DNA of 64,000 nucleotides from JALZVT01 sp964611345 (GTDB lineage Bacteria > Pseudomonadota > Gammaproteobacteria > Pseudomonadales > Azotimanducaceae): assembly GCA_964611345.1 (NCBI GenBank), contig CAZSYU010000011.1, positions 6,781 through 70,780 of the forward strand. The letters run 5' to 3'. Position numbers and translations under genes: made by a program. Below the pieces are notes generated by a model, which saw nothing but the letters and a program-made list of their open reading frames with translations, did not search any database and was not told the DNA's origin. Positions 26,534 through 35,447 of the stretch are shown one piece after another. Each line of letters starts with the position of its first letter. The stretch's first letter is position 1.

Positions 26534-28249
26534 ATGCAACACGACCTTATTATTCGTAACGGTCAGCTCATAGATGGCACGGGTGCGCCGCGCATTACTG
26601 CAGACATTGCGGTTGTTGATGGCAAAATTTCGGCTCTCGGTCGTGACTTGCAGGTTACGGCGAAAACCGAAATAGACGCCACCGGCATGATCGTTACGCC
26701 TGGTTTTGTTGATGTACATACTCACTACGACGGCCAGGCAACCTGGGCCAGTCAGCTCAATCCTTCCTCAAGTCTGGGTGCTACAACAGTGGTAATGGGC
26801 AACTGTGGTGTTGGCTTTGCGCCTTGTCGGCCTGAAGATCGTGATGTACTGGTTAAGCTGATGGAAGGTGTGGAAGAGATACCCGAGTCGGCGATGCACG
26901 AGGGGCTGCCCTGGAGCTGGGAGACCTTTCCAGAGTTTCTAGATTGTATAGACGCTCGGCCGCACGATATTGATTTGGCGGCACTGGTACCGCACGGCCC
27001 GCTGCGTGTGTATGTGATGGGTGAGCGCGGGGTTAACCGCGAGACCGCGACCGAAGACGACATCGCCCAAATGAAGACTTTGCTGGAAGAAAGTGTTGCG
27101 GCCGGTGGTGTAGGGTTTTCTACCTCACGAACGCTGGTCCACCGTTCCAGTACCGGCGACTTTGTGCCGACCTATCAGGCCGTTAGCAGCGAGCTAAAAG
27201 GCGTCGCGCAGGCGCTGTCCGGCGAGCAGGGGCATGTTTTCCAGTTTATTGCTGACTGGGAAGATGCGGCTGACGAGTTCAGTATTTTGAGTGATACCTC
27301 TGCGAGCACGGGCGCCAAGGGTACCTTTACCTTGCTGGATATTGGGACGACGCCTGGCCTGTGGCGTGAACATCTCACCCGTATTGAACAAGCACAGGCC
27401 CAGGGTCTGGATATTCGCGGTCAGGTGTTGTCTCGCCCTGTCGGTATCATGATGGGGCACCCGGCTTCTATGAGTCCGTTTTATGCGCGGCCTAGTTTCA
27501 CGGCGCTCAATGACTTGCCCTGGGATGAAAAAATAGCCGCGCTGAAAGATCCCGCGACTAAAGCAAAGATATTGTCAGAGGCCAACGTTAGCCCACATGT
27601 GTTTGTGAAAATTGTGGGTACCAAGTACGACGGCATGTACCCGTTGGAAGATCCTATTGAGTACTTGCCCAGCCCCGAGCAATCTGTTGCCAGTCGGGCC
27701 AAAGCAGAGAACAGAGACCCGGAGGAATGGCTGTATGACTATTTCCTGACCAACAACGGCAACGCACTTATCTACAATCCGGTGGCCAACTTTTCGCAGC
27801 ACATTCCAGAACTCCTGGAGCATCCCAACACCGTGGTCGCCCTTGGTGATGGGGGCGCGCACGTTGGGTCTATCTGCGACGCCAGCTCTAACCTGTATAT
27901 GTTGTGTAAATGGGTGCGCGAAGAAGGCAAGTTTGACCTCGAGCAGGGCATTCACATGCTCACGCGCCAGCCGGCCGAACTCTATTCACTCAATGATCGT
28001 GGTGTGTTGGCTGAAGGTATGAAGGCCGACATCAATATCATCGATTTTGACAATCTGCAGTTGCATACGCCCCACATCGTGCAAGACCTGCCAGCCGGTG
28101 GAAAACGCTTCTTACAGCGTGCAGATGGCATCAAGACCACCATAGTTTCTGGTGAGGTAATCTACGTCGATGGCGAACCCACTGGTGCGCTGCCCGGCAA
28201 ACTGGTACGCGGCCGGCAGCCAGACCCCCGGCCGCAGGCCGAGGGCTGA
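26534..28249 (+). CDS. N-acyl-D-amino-acid deacylase-like amidohydrolase
   Basis: This 571-residue amidohydrolase-superfamily protein has the metal motif DVHTHYDGQATW (H62, H64), the Cys-containing MGNCGVGFAPCRPED loop typical of D-aminoacylases, and the late LGDGGAHVG metal/catalytic Asp segment. The C-terminus closes the small beta domain (IDFDNLQLHTPHIVQDLPAGGKRFLQ). Relatives cleave N-acyl-D-amino acids or cyclic amides. The close link to a CYP153-like P450 suggests a lipid or N-acyl substrate, which is inference. It ends 24 bp before a convergent gene. Confidence 0.9.
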   Translation: MQHDLIIRNGQLIDGTGAPRITADIAVVDGKISALGRDLQVTAKTEIDATGMIVTPGFVDVHTHYDGQATWASQLNPSSSLGATTVVMGNCGVGFAPCRPEDRDVLVKLMEGVEEIPESAMHEGLPWSWETFPEFLDCIDARPHDIDLAALVPHGPLRVYVMGERGVNRETATEDDIAQMKTLLEESVAAGGVGFSTSRTLVHRSSTGDFVPTYQAVSSELKGVAQALSGEQGHVFQFIADWEDAADEFSILSDTSASTGAKGTFTLLDIGTTPGLWREHLTRIEQAQAQGLDIRGQVLSRPVGIMMGHPASMSPFYARPSFTALNDLPWDEKIAALKDPATKAKILSEANVSPHVFVKIVGTKYDGMYPLEDPIEYLPSPEQSVASRAKAENRDPEEWLYDYFLTNNGNALIYNPVANFSQHIPELLEHPNTVVALGDGGAHVGSICDASSNLYMLCKWVREEGKFDLEQGIHMLTRQPAELYSLNDRGVLAEGMKADINIIDFDNLQLHTPHIVQDLPAGGKRFLQRADGIKTTIVSGEVIYVDGEPTGALPGKLVRGRQPDPRPQAEG

Positions 28250-28250
28250 G

Positions 28251-28278
28251 AAACGCGCTCTGTTAAACGCGTTCTATT
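28251..28278. repeat. 14-bp direct duplication at a convergent junction
   Basis: AAACGCGCTCTGTT (28251-28264) is repeated with two changes at 28265-28278. It lies between the convergent amidohydrolase and M23-like genes, and its end reaches into the stop region of the latter. Confidence 0.8.
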
Positions 28279-30418
28279 GAGCGGTTACCGCAACACTGGT
28301 TGAGCCCCGTACCTCACCGCTTGGGTCCCGGAAGCGAACAAACACCCGGTTCAGCTCCGGCCGAAAATCGATCGTGTCGTCTACACTTATAAACACACTG
28401 AAAGTGGGTGTCGCGTCAGCGTCAATGTTTGTGAGCACACTTGGTGTCGGGGCGCCGCTAACGCACTGTCCGGCACTGTCTGTTTCACACAGGTTGAGCT
28501 CTATCGGTAACTGATTCGCGGCGCCCGTGTCCACGGTTACCTGCATGTTGTCGCCAGCACCAACGTTAACGGAAGCCAGTGCAAATGCGCCGATGCCTGA
28601 GGCCATGTCGATGGCAACGATGCCGTCTTCGCTGGCAGTGCCCACAAGGGCAACGATATCTGGCACCTCTGCGGGCGAAGACGAAAACAGCAGCGTGTTC
28701 AGACCTTCTATTGGATTTCCTAACTCCGTGTTTTCACAACCGACATTGAACTCGAACTCTTCGGCGCTGCGATCTTCGCTTGATTGCAGAAATACGATAA
28801 AGGTTGCGACGTCGCCGCCTGGAATGTCTACGGGGGTGTTGCGCTCGCCAAATGGCGCGTTGGTCACGCGGTCGGTAGCCTGAAACTCAAACTGGCCACT
28901 CAACTCGGAACGTGCTGCTACCACGCAGTTGTTTCCTTCCTCGCTGCCAGCGTTGATGACACTCAGAAAGGCGGTGGCTGTAGTCCCTGTAACCACTGAG
29001 CGGCTGGTGGGCAGCACCGAGGTCAGTAGCGTCGTTGGAGCCGCGCCTGCTTCGACAAAAAAGCTTGAACCATTCGATGCGCTCAGCCCTTGACCGCCAT
29101 AGTCGACAACCGCGGTGCCTGCGCCTGTGGTCGGGTCGATTTCAATTATCTGGGTGCCTGCGGTGCCATACAGTCTGCCATCGGCGGCGGTGGCCAGGCC
29201 AAACACCTGGTTGAAGCCGATTTCGCCGACTGGAATTGCCTCGAAGGTCGGTTCGAATTGGATCCTGACAAGGCTATCTGACAGGCCACTGAGACCGCCA
29301 AAGCTCGACAGAAACAGCTCTCCCGCAAAGAACGCCAGATCGCCCGAGGACGGGAAATTGGTGGTGCCCAGCACGGTACTGACGCCGGTGGCTGGATCGA
29401 TCGAGAACAATTCACTGGAGGTGTTGCCTGCGCCTAGCAGTTCCCCTGCTGCCGAAAACACGAGCGCGTTGCCACCAGGAATGCCGTGTGGACCAATTTC
29501 TCGCAGCGCGCCAGTGGCGAGATTTATCTGGTACAGCGTGCTGAAATCGAGACCGAAGAGTTCGCCTGAAGGAGCAAACGCAATATCGGTTAGCGTTCTG
29601 CCGAGGTCTGACAGGCCAATCAGGCTACCTGAGCGTACGTCCACCTGGGCAATGGTGTCGCCGTCGTCGTGAATGTAGAGCTGCGGCCCCGGGATGATCT
29701 GGATGGTGCGGTGCGCGTCAATGAAATCAGAGGGATCAATTAGCCCTTCAGCATCAAGGCTTGCCTGGTTAGCGTAAAAACCTTCGTCGGAGACTGCGTT
29801 GGCATAGATGTTGTCGAACTCTGGCTCGATGGTACGCATCTCGAAGTGCAGTTCGGGTGCGGAATCAGTGTCAATCGCGCCAAGCACTGTGCCGCGACCT
29901 AGGGCGACTGTCGTGCCGTCGGTCGAGGTTTGCGAGTTGAAGTCGCTGAAGCTGGTGTTGACGTTGCGATAGAGCGTGTAGATCTCCTCGGCATCTGGCA
30001 GGCGCGACGATGCCGGTGCATTCGGTAGCGTTCCCCGGGGTACCTGATGGCGAATCAGCAGGGTGCGGTCAGCGTTTGAGACCGCAACCAGCTCGCCGTC
30101 GGCGCTGGCACGGATGACAGGTGCAGCTTGGGAGCCACTGTTACTAACTACATTGCGCCGCCAGTCCTCTCCCGAATGCAGTGCGCTCGCGTTATCCCTG
30201 GTGCCGTTCTCAGCAAAATCGAGGGCGTTAAAAAAGTCATCGATCTGATCTTCCGCGGCGGTGACTGACCCTGGGGTTGACCCGCCAATGGGGTATTGGA
30301 AGCCGTCGGCCAAGCGGGGCGCGGCGTTGACTTGAATGCTCATGAGGAATAGTGCGGCCGCTATCAACAAATGGCTGGTTTTTAACAGGTATTCAGGTAG
30401 CGTCTTGTTGCTCATCAA
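28274..30418 (-). CDS. Exported M23-like protein with beta-propeller-like region
   Basis: The 714-residue protein starts with a signal peptide (HLLIAAALFLMSIQVNA). Residues ~35-235 resemble the M23/LytM fold: YPIGGSTPGS, LHSGEDWRR (first metal His and Asp) and GTVLGAIDTDSAPELHFEMRT. In the usual final HxH motif the first His is replaced by Glu (ELH), so peptidase activity is doubtful. The middle (about 240-460) has repeated short blades (LSDLGRTLTDIAFAPSGELFGLD, VFGLATAADGRLYGTAG) like an NHL/SMP-30 propeller. The end is a beta-sandwich-like region. It is probably a periplasmic or secreted binding protein. Confidence 0.7.
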   Translation of the reverse strand: MMSNKTLPEYLLKTSHLLIAAALFLMSIQVNAAPRLADGFQYPIGGSTPGSVTAAEDQIDDFFNALDFAENGTRDNASALHSGEDWRRNVVSNSGSQAAPVIRASADGELVAVSNADRTLLIRHQVPRGTLPNAPASSRLPDAEEIYTLYRNVNTSFSDFNSQTSTDGTTVALGRGTVLGAIDTDSAPELHFEMRTIEPEFDNIYANAVSDEGFYANQASLDAEGLIDPSDFIDAHRTIQIIPGPQLYIHDDGDTIAQVDVRSGSLIGLSDLGRTLTDIAFAPSGELFGLDFSTLYQINLATGALREIGPHGIPGGNALVFSAAGELLGAGNTSSELFSIDPATGVSTVLGTTNFPSSGDLAFFAGELFLSSFGGLSGLSDSLVRIQFEPTFEAIPVGEIGFNQVFGLATAADGRLYGTAGTQIIEIDPTTGAGTAVVDYGGQGLSASNGSSFFVEAGAAPTTLLTSVLPTSRSVVTGTTATAFLSVINAGSEEGNNCVVAARSELSGQFEFQATDRVTNAPFGERNTPVDIPGGDVATFIVFLQSSEDRSAEEFEFNVGCENTELGNPIEGLNTLLFSSSPAEVPDIVALVGTASEDGIVAIDMASGIGAFALASVNVGAGDNMQVTVDTGAANQLPIELNLCETDSAGQCVSGAPTPSVLTNIDADATPTFSVFISVDDTIDFRPELNRVFVRFRDPSGEVRGSTSVAVTAQ

Positions 30419-30470
30419 TCAGGGTCCGATTGGCTTGTTCTGACCGTCCAGTATAACCCTTGTGGGATAT

Positions 30471-31370
30471 TTAGGGTTTTGGGAGTGCGGCGCGCAGCGC
30501 TTGTGCGCTCTGATCTTCACCGTCGTGACTCCAGCCGGGGGGCCCGAACAGGTAGCCCCATCTCACGCGCCAAGTTGGACTGCGCCTAAGATCCTGCCAC
30601 AGCGCCTGATATTCGTGGGTCAATGCTGTCCACGGATGTGTCGTTGGCAAATTCTTTGTGAGTCCATAGATGGGGGGCTGCTCGGCGAGCTCTGCCTGAA
30701 ACGTGCCAAACAGCCGGTCCCAGATAATGAGTATGCCGCCGTGATTGCGATCGAGGTAGATCGGATTTGAGGCGTGGTGCACCCGATGGTGGGAAGGTGT
30801 GTTCAGGAGCCACTCGAGTGGTTCTGGCAGTTTGTTGATGGCAGGCGTGTGCACCCAAAACTGATAGAACAGGTTGAGCGCTATCGCCGTCAGCACCATG
30901 GCTACGTCGAAGCCCAACAATGGCAGCGGTAGCCAAAACAGATATTTGGGAATGCGTTCGCCCACTCCCTGGCGTAACGCGGTGCCCAGATTCAGATATT
31001 GCGATGAATGATGATTGACATGGCCTGCCCAGAACAATCGCCATTCGTGATTGCTGCGATGAAAGCAGTAGTAGATAAAGTCATCCAGTACCAACACCAA
31101 CACCCAGGCCCACCATTGCCGACCCACAACAGCACCGAGAGGGCTCCACGCCTCGAGTTGCAGCATGAGCCAGATTGTTGCGAGCTTTGGCAGTAGATCC
31201 ACCGCACTTGAGAGGACAAGCAGAACGAGTGAGGTGGCGGTGTCCCGACCCTTATACCAGCCGCGCTGCTGGTGGTGATTGAAGACGGCCTCGGCGACCA
31301 GCGCGATGACAAACAGCGGCAACATCCATTGCAGTTGCGGATCGTTTGCAAGCGCCAGTACTGCGTCCAT
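30471..31370 (-). CDS. Sterol desaturase / fatty acid hydroxylase family protein
   Basis: This 299-residue membrane di-iron oxygenase has histidine boxes HRSNHEW, HVNHHSSQ and HHRVHHASN, and a terminal IWDRLFGTFQAE segment. It belongs to the same superfamily as the protein at 24228 but is not a close copy. The N-terminus (MLPLFVIALVAEAVFNHHQQR) and the WKGRDTATS-like motif are typical of the C-5 sterol desaturase-like branch. It starts 9 bp after the Lon-domain gene, so it belongs to the recQ operon. The substrate is unknown. Confidence 0.9.
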   Translation of the reverse strand: MDAVLALANDPQLQWMLPLFVIALVAEAVFNHHQQRGWYKGRDTATSLVLLVLSSAVDLLPKLATIWLMLQLEAWSPLGAVVGRQWWAWVLVLVLDDFIYYCFHRSNHEWRLFWAGHVNHHSSQYLNLGTALRQGVGERIPKYLFWLPLPLLGFDVAMVLTAIALNLFYQFWVHTPAINKLPEPLEWLLNTPSHHRVHHASNPIYLDRNHGGILIIWDRLFGTFQAELAEQPPIYGLTKNLPTTHPWTALTHEYQALWQDLRRSPTWRVRWGYLFGPPGWSHDGEDQSAQALRAALPKP

Positions 31371-31379
31371 CAGGCGGCG

Positions 31380-32072
31380 TTACCCAGCAGCGCCCAGCAG
31401 TGCAAGGAACACATCGAGACGCTCGCGAGCGCTGGGTAGTTCGAGAATGTGCTGCATGGTATCTGCGTCGAACGCGATGCACTGGAAAATCTTGAAGCTG
31501 TAGTCACAGGGCGACAACGCAAGCCATGCCGGGTCTCGCAGGTGGTTAGCGACGGCTTGATCCTCTTGGCCATTCGCACCGGTCTGTTGTTCGATCAGGT
31601 CTATGAGTCGTTTGTGAATCTGGCGTTGTAGCGCTTGGTCTTGCTCTAGGGTTAGCTGCGCGGTGGCTGGTAATTCACTGGTATCACTCAGGGGTACACA
31701 GTTAACAATGCGGTAGGGCAGTGATTGCACTTCATCGCGTATTTGTAGCCTTACGCTCATCGCAACGTTCGCAATGATGCGTCCGTCAGACGTGGTTTCC
31801 AGTATTTCACAGTGTCCGGCCGAGAATATTTGCTGGGGCTTGTAGGTGGCTTGATTGGACCCCAGCATGTCTTCGACAGACTGCTTTTTTACGGGCGTGC
31901 TGATTGCTTTTACAGTGTGGCACACCCCAACCATGCGTTGTGCTTCGATGCAGTCGTGGATCAGCTTGCGATAGCGTGGCTCAAACACGTGCAATGGCAA
32001 ATCATTTCCGGGGAAAGCCACAACGTTCGGGATGGGAAACAGGGCAACCTGAGTTGTGTTTGAGTTTTGCAT
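31380..32072 (-). CDS. Lon protease substrate-binding (LAN) domain protein
   Basis: This 230-residue cytoplasmic protein matches the N-terminal substrate-binding domain of Lon without the ATPase or protease. Its features are VALFPIPNVVAFPGNDLPLHVFEPRYRKLIHDC near the start, then GHCEILETTSDGRIIANV and RLQIRDEVQSLPYRIVNCVPL. The C-terminal half is helical. Stand-alone LAN proteins are common and lack an assigned role. It lies 15 bp after recQ and 9 bp before the sterol desaturase gene. Confidence 0.88.
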   Translation of the reverse strand: MQNSNTTQVALFPIPNVVAFPGNDLPLHVFEPRYRKLIHDCIEAQRMVGVCHTVKAISTPVKKQSVEDMLGSNQATYKPQQIFSAGHCEILETTSDGRIIANVAMSVRLQIRDEVQSLPYRIVNCVPLSDTSELPATAQLTLEQDQALQRQIHKRLIDLIEQQTGANGQEDQAVANHLRDPAWLALSPCDYSFKIFQCIAFDADTMQHILELPSARERLDVFLALLGAAG

Positions 32073-32087
32073 GTTCGTATAACTCCC

Positions 32088-33941
32088 TCAGTCCTGACTT
32101 TGGTCACGGTGCCGCTCAACGAGTTCCAGAATATCATCACCAAAGCGTTCCACCTTGGCGGGCCCGAGGCCTGAGATGCTTTGGAGTGCAGCGATTGAAT
32201 CTGGCTGAAGTGTGTCGATCGCGAGCATCACCTTGGTCTGCAACACCATATAGGGTTTCCAGCCCAGGCGACGAGCCGTGCGCTTGCGATAATTGTCGAG
32301 TGCGCGCGCTATGTTACCGCCGTAGCGTGATCTGGTCTGCTTGCGCGATGCTGAGGATTTCGGGCTACTACTGCGGACAGGCTTGCCGGGCAGCCATACG
32401 GTCGGATATTTGCGCCCAGTGCGCGTAAGGCGGCCATCTGCAAGCAGGGAGTCGATGCCACCAACTACTTCCGCTTCGGCGAAGTCGGCAAGCTGACCAT
32501 ATTCCGGCATGCTGAGTAGTCCCCCACGTGACAGGTTTTTCGCCCGCCCGCCGCGAAGTGCCCGGGCGAGATTTGTCCGCCCAACCGGGCGGGTCAGACG
32601 GTCGACGGCCGCGAGAATAGTTTGTAGCGCGTGCTCCGGCAAATCTGCTACATCAGGCTCTTCGGCATGGTCATCGGCGGGCGCCGCGGCTGTACCTATA
32701 CATACATCGCAACGCCCACAAGCAGGCTCATCGTCGTGCTGGGTGAAGTGACCGACCAGCGCCTGATGGCGACAGCGATATTGGGTGGCGTACTGTTCCA
32801 CCCTGTTTAGTGCGTCTTCGCGACGTTGATCCATGGTCGTGCTGGCGGGTGAGGACTGACCCAGGCGCCGCTGAGTCATGAGATCGGCGGCCCCGAAGAA
32901 CAAGACGCAGTGCGCCGGTTCACCATCGCGACCAGCGCGTCCAGCCTCCTGATAGTAGGCCTCAAGACTGCCAGGGCTCTGAAAATGAATGATTAACCGA
33001 ATGTCAGGAATGTCGATACCCATGCCAAAGGCGTTGGTAGCGACCAATACCCGTGTGCGCGCATTCTCAAAGGCCGACTGGGCGCGTTCACGGGCGAGCC
33101 TGGTTCTGCCGGCGTGATAGTAGCCGGCCTTTACACCACTGTTGCGCAATGCCTTCGCAACCCGCTCGGTGACCTTGCGCGTGCTGCAGTAGATAATCGC
33201 ACGCCCCGGAATGACGCCCTTTTTTGCCCGGCCACGAATGCCAGCCGTGTCGATCTGTGCAAGGGTTGCTGTCAGACGCTCTTCTTCTTTGCGCAGACCA
33301 AACACCGCAAACGATAGATTCGGGCGGTCGAAACCGGTACGTACCTGCAATGGGTCTGCGAGTGCAAGTTGGGTCGTGATTTCTTTTAAGACAATCGGTG
33401 TTGCAGTCGCCGTAAGTGCGATCACCGGAGCGTCTACCACATCACGAAGTTCCCGCAGCAGCAGATAGTCAGGACGAAAGTCGTGGCCCCATTGGCTGAC
33501 ACAGTGTGCTTCGTCGATAGCATAGCGAGCGATCCGTGTGCGCTTCAGTAGACGGCGGAAGCTTGTCTGGGCGGCGCGTTCGGGTGAAACGTAGAGCAGT
33601 GTGAGGCTACCCGCGAGAAATTCTTGCACCACGGTCTGTTGTTCGAGGTCTGACTGGTGGCTGTTGAGTGCGCCCGCCGCAATGCCGCGACCTACTAATG
33701 CGCTCACCTGATCTTGCATCAGCGCAATGAGCGGTGAGACAACGATGGTAGTGCCGAGGTTGTTTGCGGCGTCGACGATGGCGGGGATTTGAAAACACAG
33801 AGATTTACCCGACCCGGTAGGCAGTAGCACTATGGCATCGCGCCTCGCTAGCGCAGCCTCCACCGCGTCGCTCTGGCCTGGTCGAAAATTCGGGTAGCCG
33901 AAGACTTCTTGCAGTACTTGCTCGGCGTATGTCGCGTTCAA
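32088..33941 (-). CDS. recQ: ATP-dependent DNA helicase RecQ
   Basis: The 617-residue superfamily 2 helicase has Walker A PTGSGKS (41-47), DEAH box (143-146) followed by CVSQWGHDFRPDY (aromatic-rich loop), the helicase C-terminal segments ATNAFGMGIDIPDIRLIIH and QEAGRAGRDG, a zinc-binding Cys set (CRHQALVGHF, ACGRCDVC) and a C-terminal HRDC domain. It unwinds recombination and fork intermediates. It lies 3 bp downstream of a phosphatase gene and 15 bp upstream of the Lon-domain gene. Confidence 0.96.
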   Translation of the reverse strand: MNATYAEQVLQEVFGYPNFRPGQSDAVEAALARRDAIVLLPTGSGKSLCFQIPAIVDAANNLGTTIVVSPLIALMQDQVSALVGRGIAAGALNSHQSDLEQQTVVQEFLAGSLTLLYVSPERAAQTSFRRLLKRTRIARYAIDEAHCVSQWGHDFRPDYLLLRELRDVVDAPVIALTATATPIVLKEITTQLALADPLQVRTGFDRPNLSFAVFGLRKEEERLTATLAQIDTAGIRGRAKKGVIPGRAIIYCSTRKVTERVAKALRNSGVKAGYYHAGRTRLARERAQSAFENARTRVLVATNAFGMGIDIPDIRLIIHFQSPGSLEAYYQEAGRAGRDGEPAHCVLFFGAADLMTQRRLGQSSPASTTMDQRREDALNRVEQYATQYRCRHQALVGHFTQHDDEPACGRCDVCIGTAAAPADDHAEEPDVADLPEHALQTILAAVDRLTRPVGRTNLARALRGGRAKNLSRGGLLSMPEYGQLADFAEAEVVGGIDSLLADGRLTRTGRKYPTVWLPGKPVRSSSPKSSASRKQTRSRYGGNIARALDNYRKRTARRLGWKPYMVLQTKVMLAIDTLQPDSIAALQSISGLGPAKVERFGDDILELVERHRDQSQD

Positions 33942-33944
33942 ACC

Positions 33945-34706
33945 TTACTCCGCGGGCGTGAGAAAAACCTCTCGTATGCGTTCCATCGACTCACTGCTCA
34001 CGCCGATACTTTGCAGATACTCCACGGGGCCACCCCAACGTTTGTTGAGTCCGTCGAGGAATACCACCATTGCATCTTCTGGCACTCCGGCGGCAACGGT
34101 CAGGGCCGCGCGATCCATGCCTTCGGGTAAGCCGACGTGGGCCTCTATAAAATCAACCTGGCGCTCGACATCCAGATTAGTGAGCAGGTAGTCGGCCTCT
34201 ATGATAGATCGATCCACACCCAACACGCTCAACAGGAACGCGGTTGATACGCCCGTGCGATCTTTTCCTGCCGTGCAGTGCAAGACCATGGGTGAGCAAT
34301 CAGCGTCTGCGAACAACCGAAACATGGCAAGCCAGGTATCGGGGCCAAACTCGAGATAACCCAGGTAGCGATCGCCCGAGATATTGGTGTCGCCCACTAA
34401 ACGACTCAGTTGTTCCGAGCCGCCGTCGGGTATAACCGCCAGGTTGTAGTAGGTGGCGCCAAGACCCTCAAGCGGACCGCGACCCTGCTCGGCCGCCTCG
34501 TCGGGGCGGCGCAAATCGATTTGAGTTTTGATGCCAAGTGCTCGAGCCCTGGTTAGATCGCTCGCCGTCATGCGGTCCTGGCGTCCGGCACGGAAGTACA
34601 GACCTGCGCGCACAGAGCGGCCGTCGCTGGTGGGGTAACCGCCAATGTCGCGAAAGTTGAAGCATCCCTCGAAGGCGTGATGGCGGTCCTGATAGTCGTT
34701 GATCAT
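33945..34706 (-). CDS. Tyrosine-protein phosphatase (IphP/Y_phosphatase3 type)
   Basis: The 253-residue protein has the dual-specificity/tyrosine phosphatase P-loop HCTAGKDRTG (C144, R150) and the family-typical N-terminus FNFRDIGGYPTSDGRSVRAGLYFRAG. Such enzymes dephosphorylate phosphotyrosine or phosphoinositides; the substrate is unknown. The ATG at 34706 fits the family start. An upstream in-frame TTG at 34742 would add MGQQLGQQLDNR, which comes from the 12-bp repeat. It leads the operon that continues with recQ. Confidence 0.9.
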   Translation of the reverse strand: MINDYQDRHHAFEGCFNFRDIGGYPTSDGRSVRAGLYFRAGRQDRMTASDLTRARALGIKTQIDLRRPDEAAEQGRGPLEGLGATYYNLAVIPDGGSEQLSRLVGDTNISGDRYLGYLEFGPDTWLAMFRLFADADCSPMVLHCTAGKDRTGVSTAFLLSVLGVDRSIIEADYLLTNLDVERQVDFIEAHVGLPEGMDRAALTVAAGVPEDAMVVFLDGLNKRWGGPVEYLQSIGVSSESMERIREVFLTPAE

Positions 34707-34715
34707 GCGGTTGTC

Positions 34716-34751
34716 CAATTGTTGTCCCAATTGTTGTCCCAATTGTTGTCT
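34716..34751. repeat. Triple 12-bp tandem repeat
   Basis: There are three copies of CAATTGTTGTCC (34716-34727, 34728-34739, 34740-34751, the last base changed). They lie just upstream of the phosphatase start, in the 5' untranslated region or as an optional N-terminal extension. Confidence 0.95.
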
Positions 34752-34888
34752 AAGAGGGGCAATTGAGATGGGGTATAACAGTGCTGTAAATTCTGCGGCA
34801 GCACTAACACTTGTATTCTTCGACCTGCTAGCGTATCGGTATCAGGTAAGAGAGCGCCAGTGGGAAATCACCCGACAATCACAGTGTG

Positions 34889-34948
34889 TGGAGGGAGCGA
34901 ATGAGGGAGGTAATGAGGGAGGTAATAAGGGAGGTAATGAGGGAGCGA
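34889..34948 (+). repeat. Five-unit 12-bp array of Shine-Dalgarno plus start codons
   Basis: Tandem 12-bp units based on ATGAGGGAGGTA run from 34889 to 34948 (first unit TGGAGGGAGCGA, third with ATA for ATG). Each unit carries a purine-rich Shine-Dalgarno core and most carry an in-frame ATG, encoding M-R-E-V repeats at the start of the SPOR-like protein. Confidence 0.9.
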
Positions 34949-35443
34949 GTTACAAAGGGTAGTCAGAAGTCGAGATATTTAGTGGCTGGTGTGTTTGCCG
35001 CATGCCTCCAGGCACTGGTTTGTACCGCTGCCTATGCCGATGGCGTGGCGGTGTTCGTGAGTCTCACTGACGAGGCCAGTGTTGCTAAAACCCGCGAGCA
35101 AGTCCGCGCGGCGCTGTCTGTGGACGTGAAAACCAGCCAGATCGTTATCAATGGCAGCAAGTGGATTCGCCTGCATTCGGAGTTGCTGTCCGAAGCTGCC
35201 GCTCGAGACCTGGTTGCTGTTGCCCAGAACCGCGGGTATAGCGCCTGGTACAACGGTTCCGGAAGTAGCCTGGCGGCGTCCTCAAGCGCGGCTGCGGCTT
35301 CATTTGTGGATTCCTCTGTAGATTCCTCTGTAGATTCGAGTGGTGTTTGGTCGTCAGAAGCAGCGATAGTGACACCAGCCAACGGCGATATTTCGCACCT
35401 GCCGCTGGCTGAGACTTTCCCTCTAGAGTCTGAGGCAAACTAG
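34901..35443 (+). CDS. Exported SPOR-like protein
   Basis: This protein of about 180 residues has a basic, repeat-encoded N-terminus (MREV units), then a signal peptide (RYLVAGVFAACLQALVCTAAYA). Next comes a small domain with features of SPOR domains (AVFVSLTDEASVAKTREQVRAAL, KWIRLHSELLSEAAARDLVAVAQNRGYSAWY). SPOR domains bind denuded peptidoglycan. The C-terminus is Ala/Ser-rich with a VDSS triplicate. The ATG at 34901, with GGAGG 6 bases upstream, is the best start; in-frame GTG 34886 and ATGs at 34913 and 34937 are alternatives. Confidence 0.65.
   Translation: MREVMREVIREVMRERVTKGSQKSRYLVAGVFAACLQALVCTAAYADGVAVFVSLTDEASVAKTREQVRAALSVDVKTSQIVINGSKWIRLHSELLSEAAARDLVAVAQNRGYSAWYNGSGSSLAASSSAAAASFVDSSVDSSVDSSGVWSSEAAIVTPANGDISHLPLAETFPLESEAN
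35306..35341 (+). repeat. Triple 12-bp coding repeat (VDSS)
   Basis: There are three 12-bp units (35306-35317, 35318-35329, 35330-35341), the first two near identical, encoding VDSS three times in the disordered tail of the SPOR-like protein. Confidence 0.85.
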
Positions 35444-35447
35444 CGCG

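Noticed and set aside
30440..30477. AACCCT...AGGGTT inverted repeat as a terminator after the sterol desaturase gene
   Set aside because: The arms are only six bases with a long loop, and there is no T tract in the direction of transcription.
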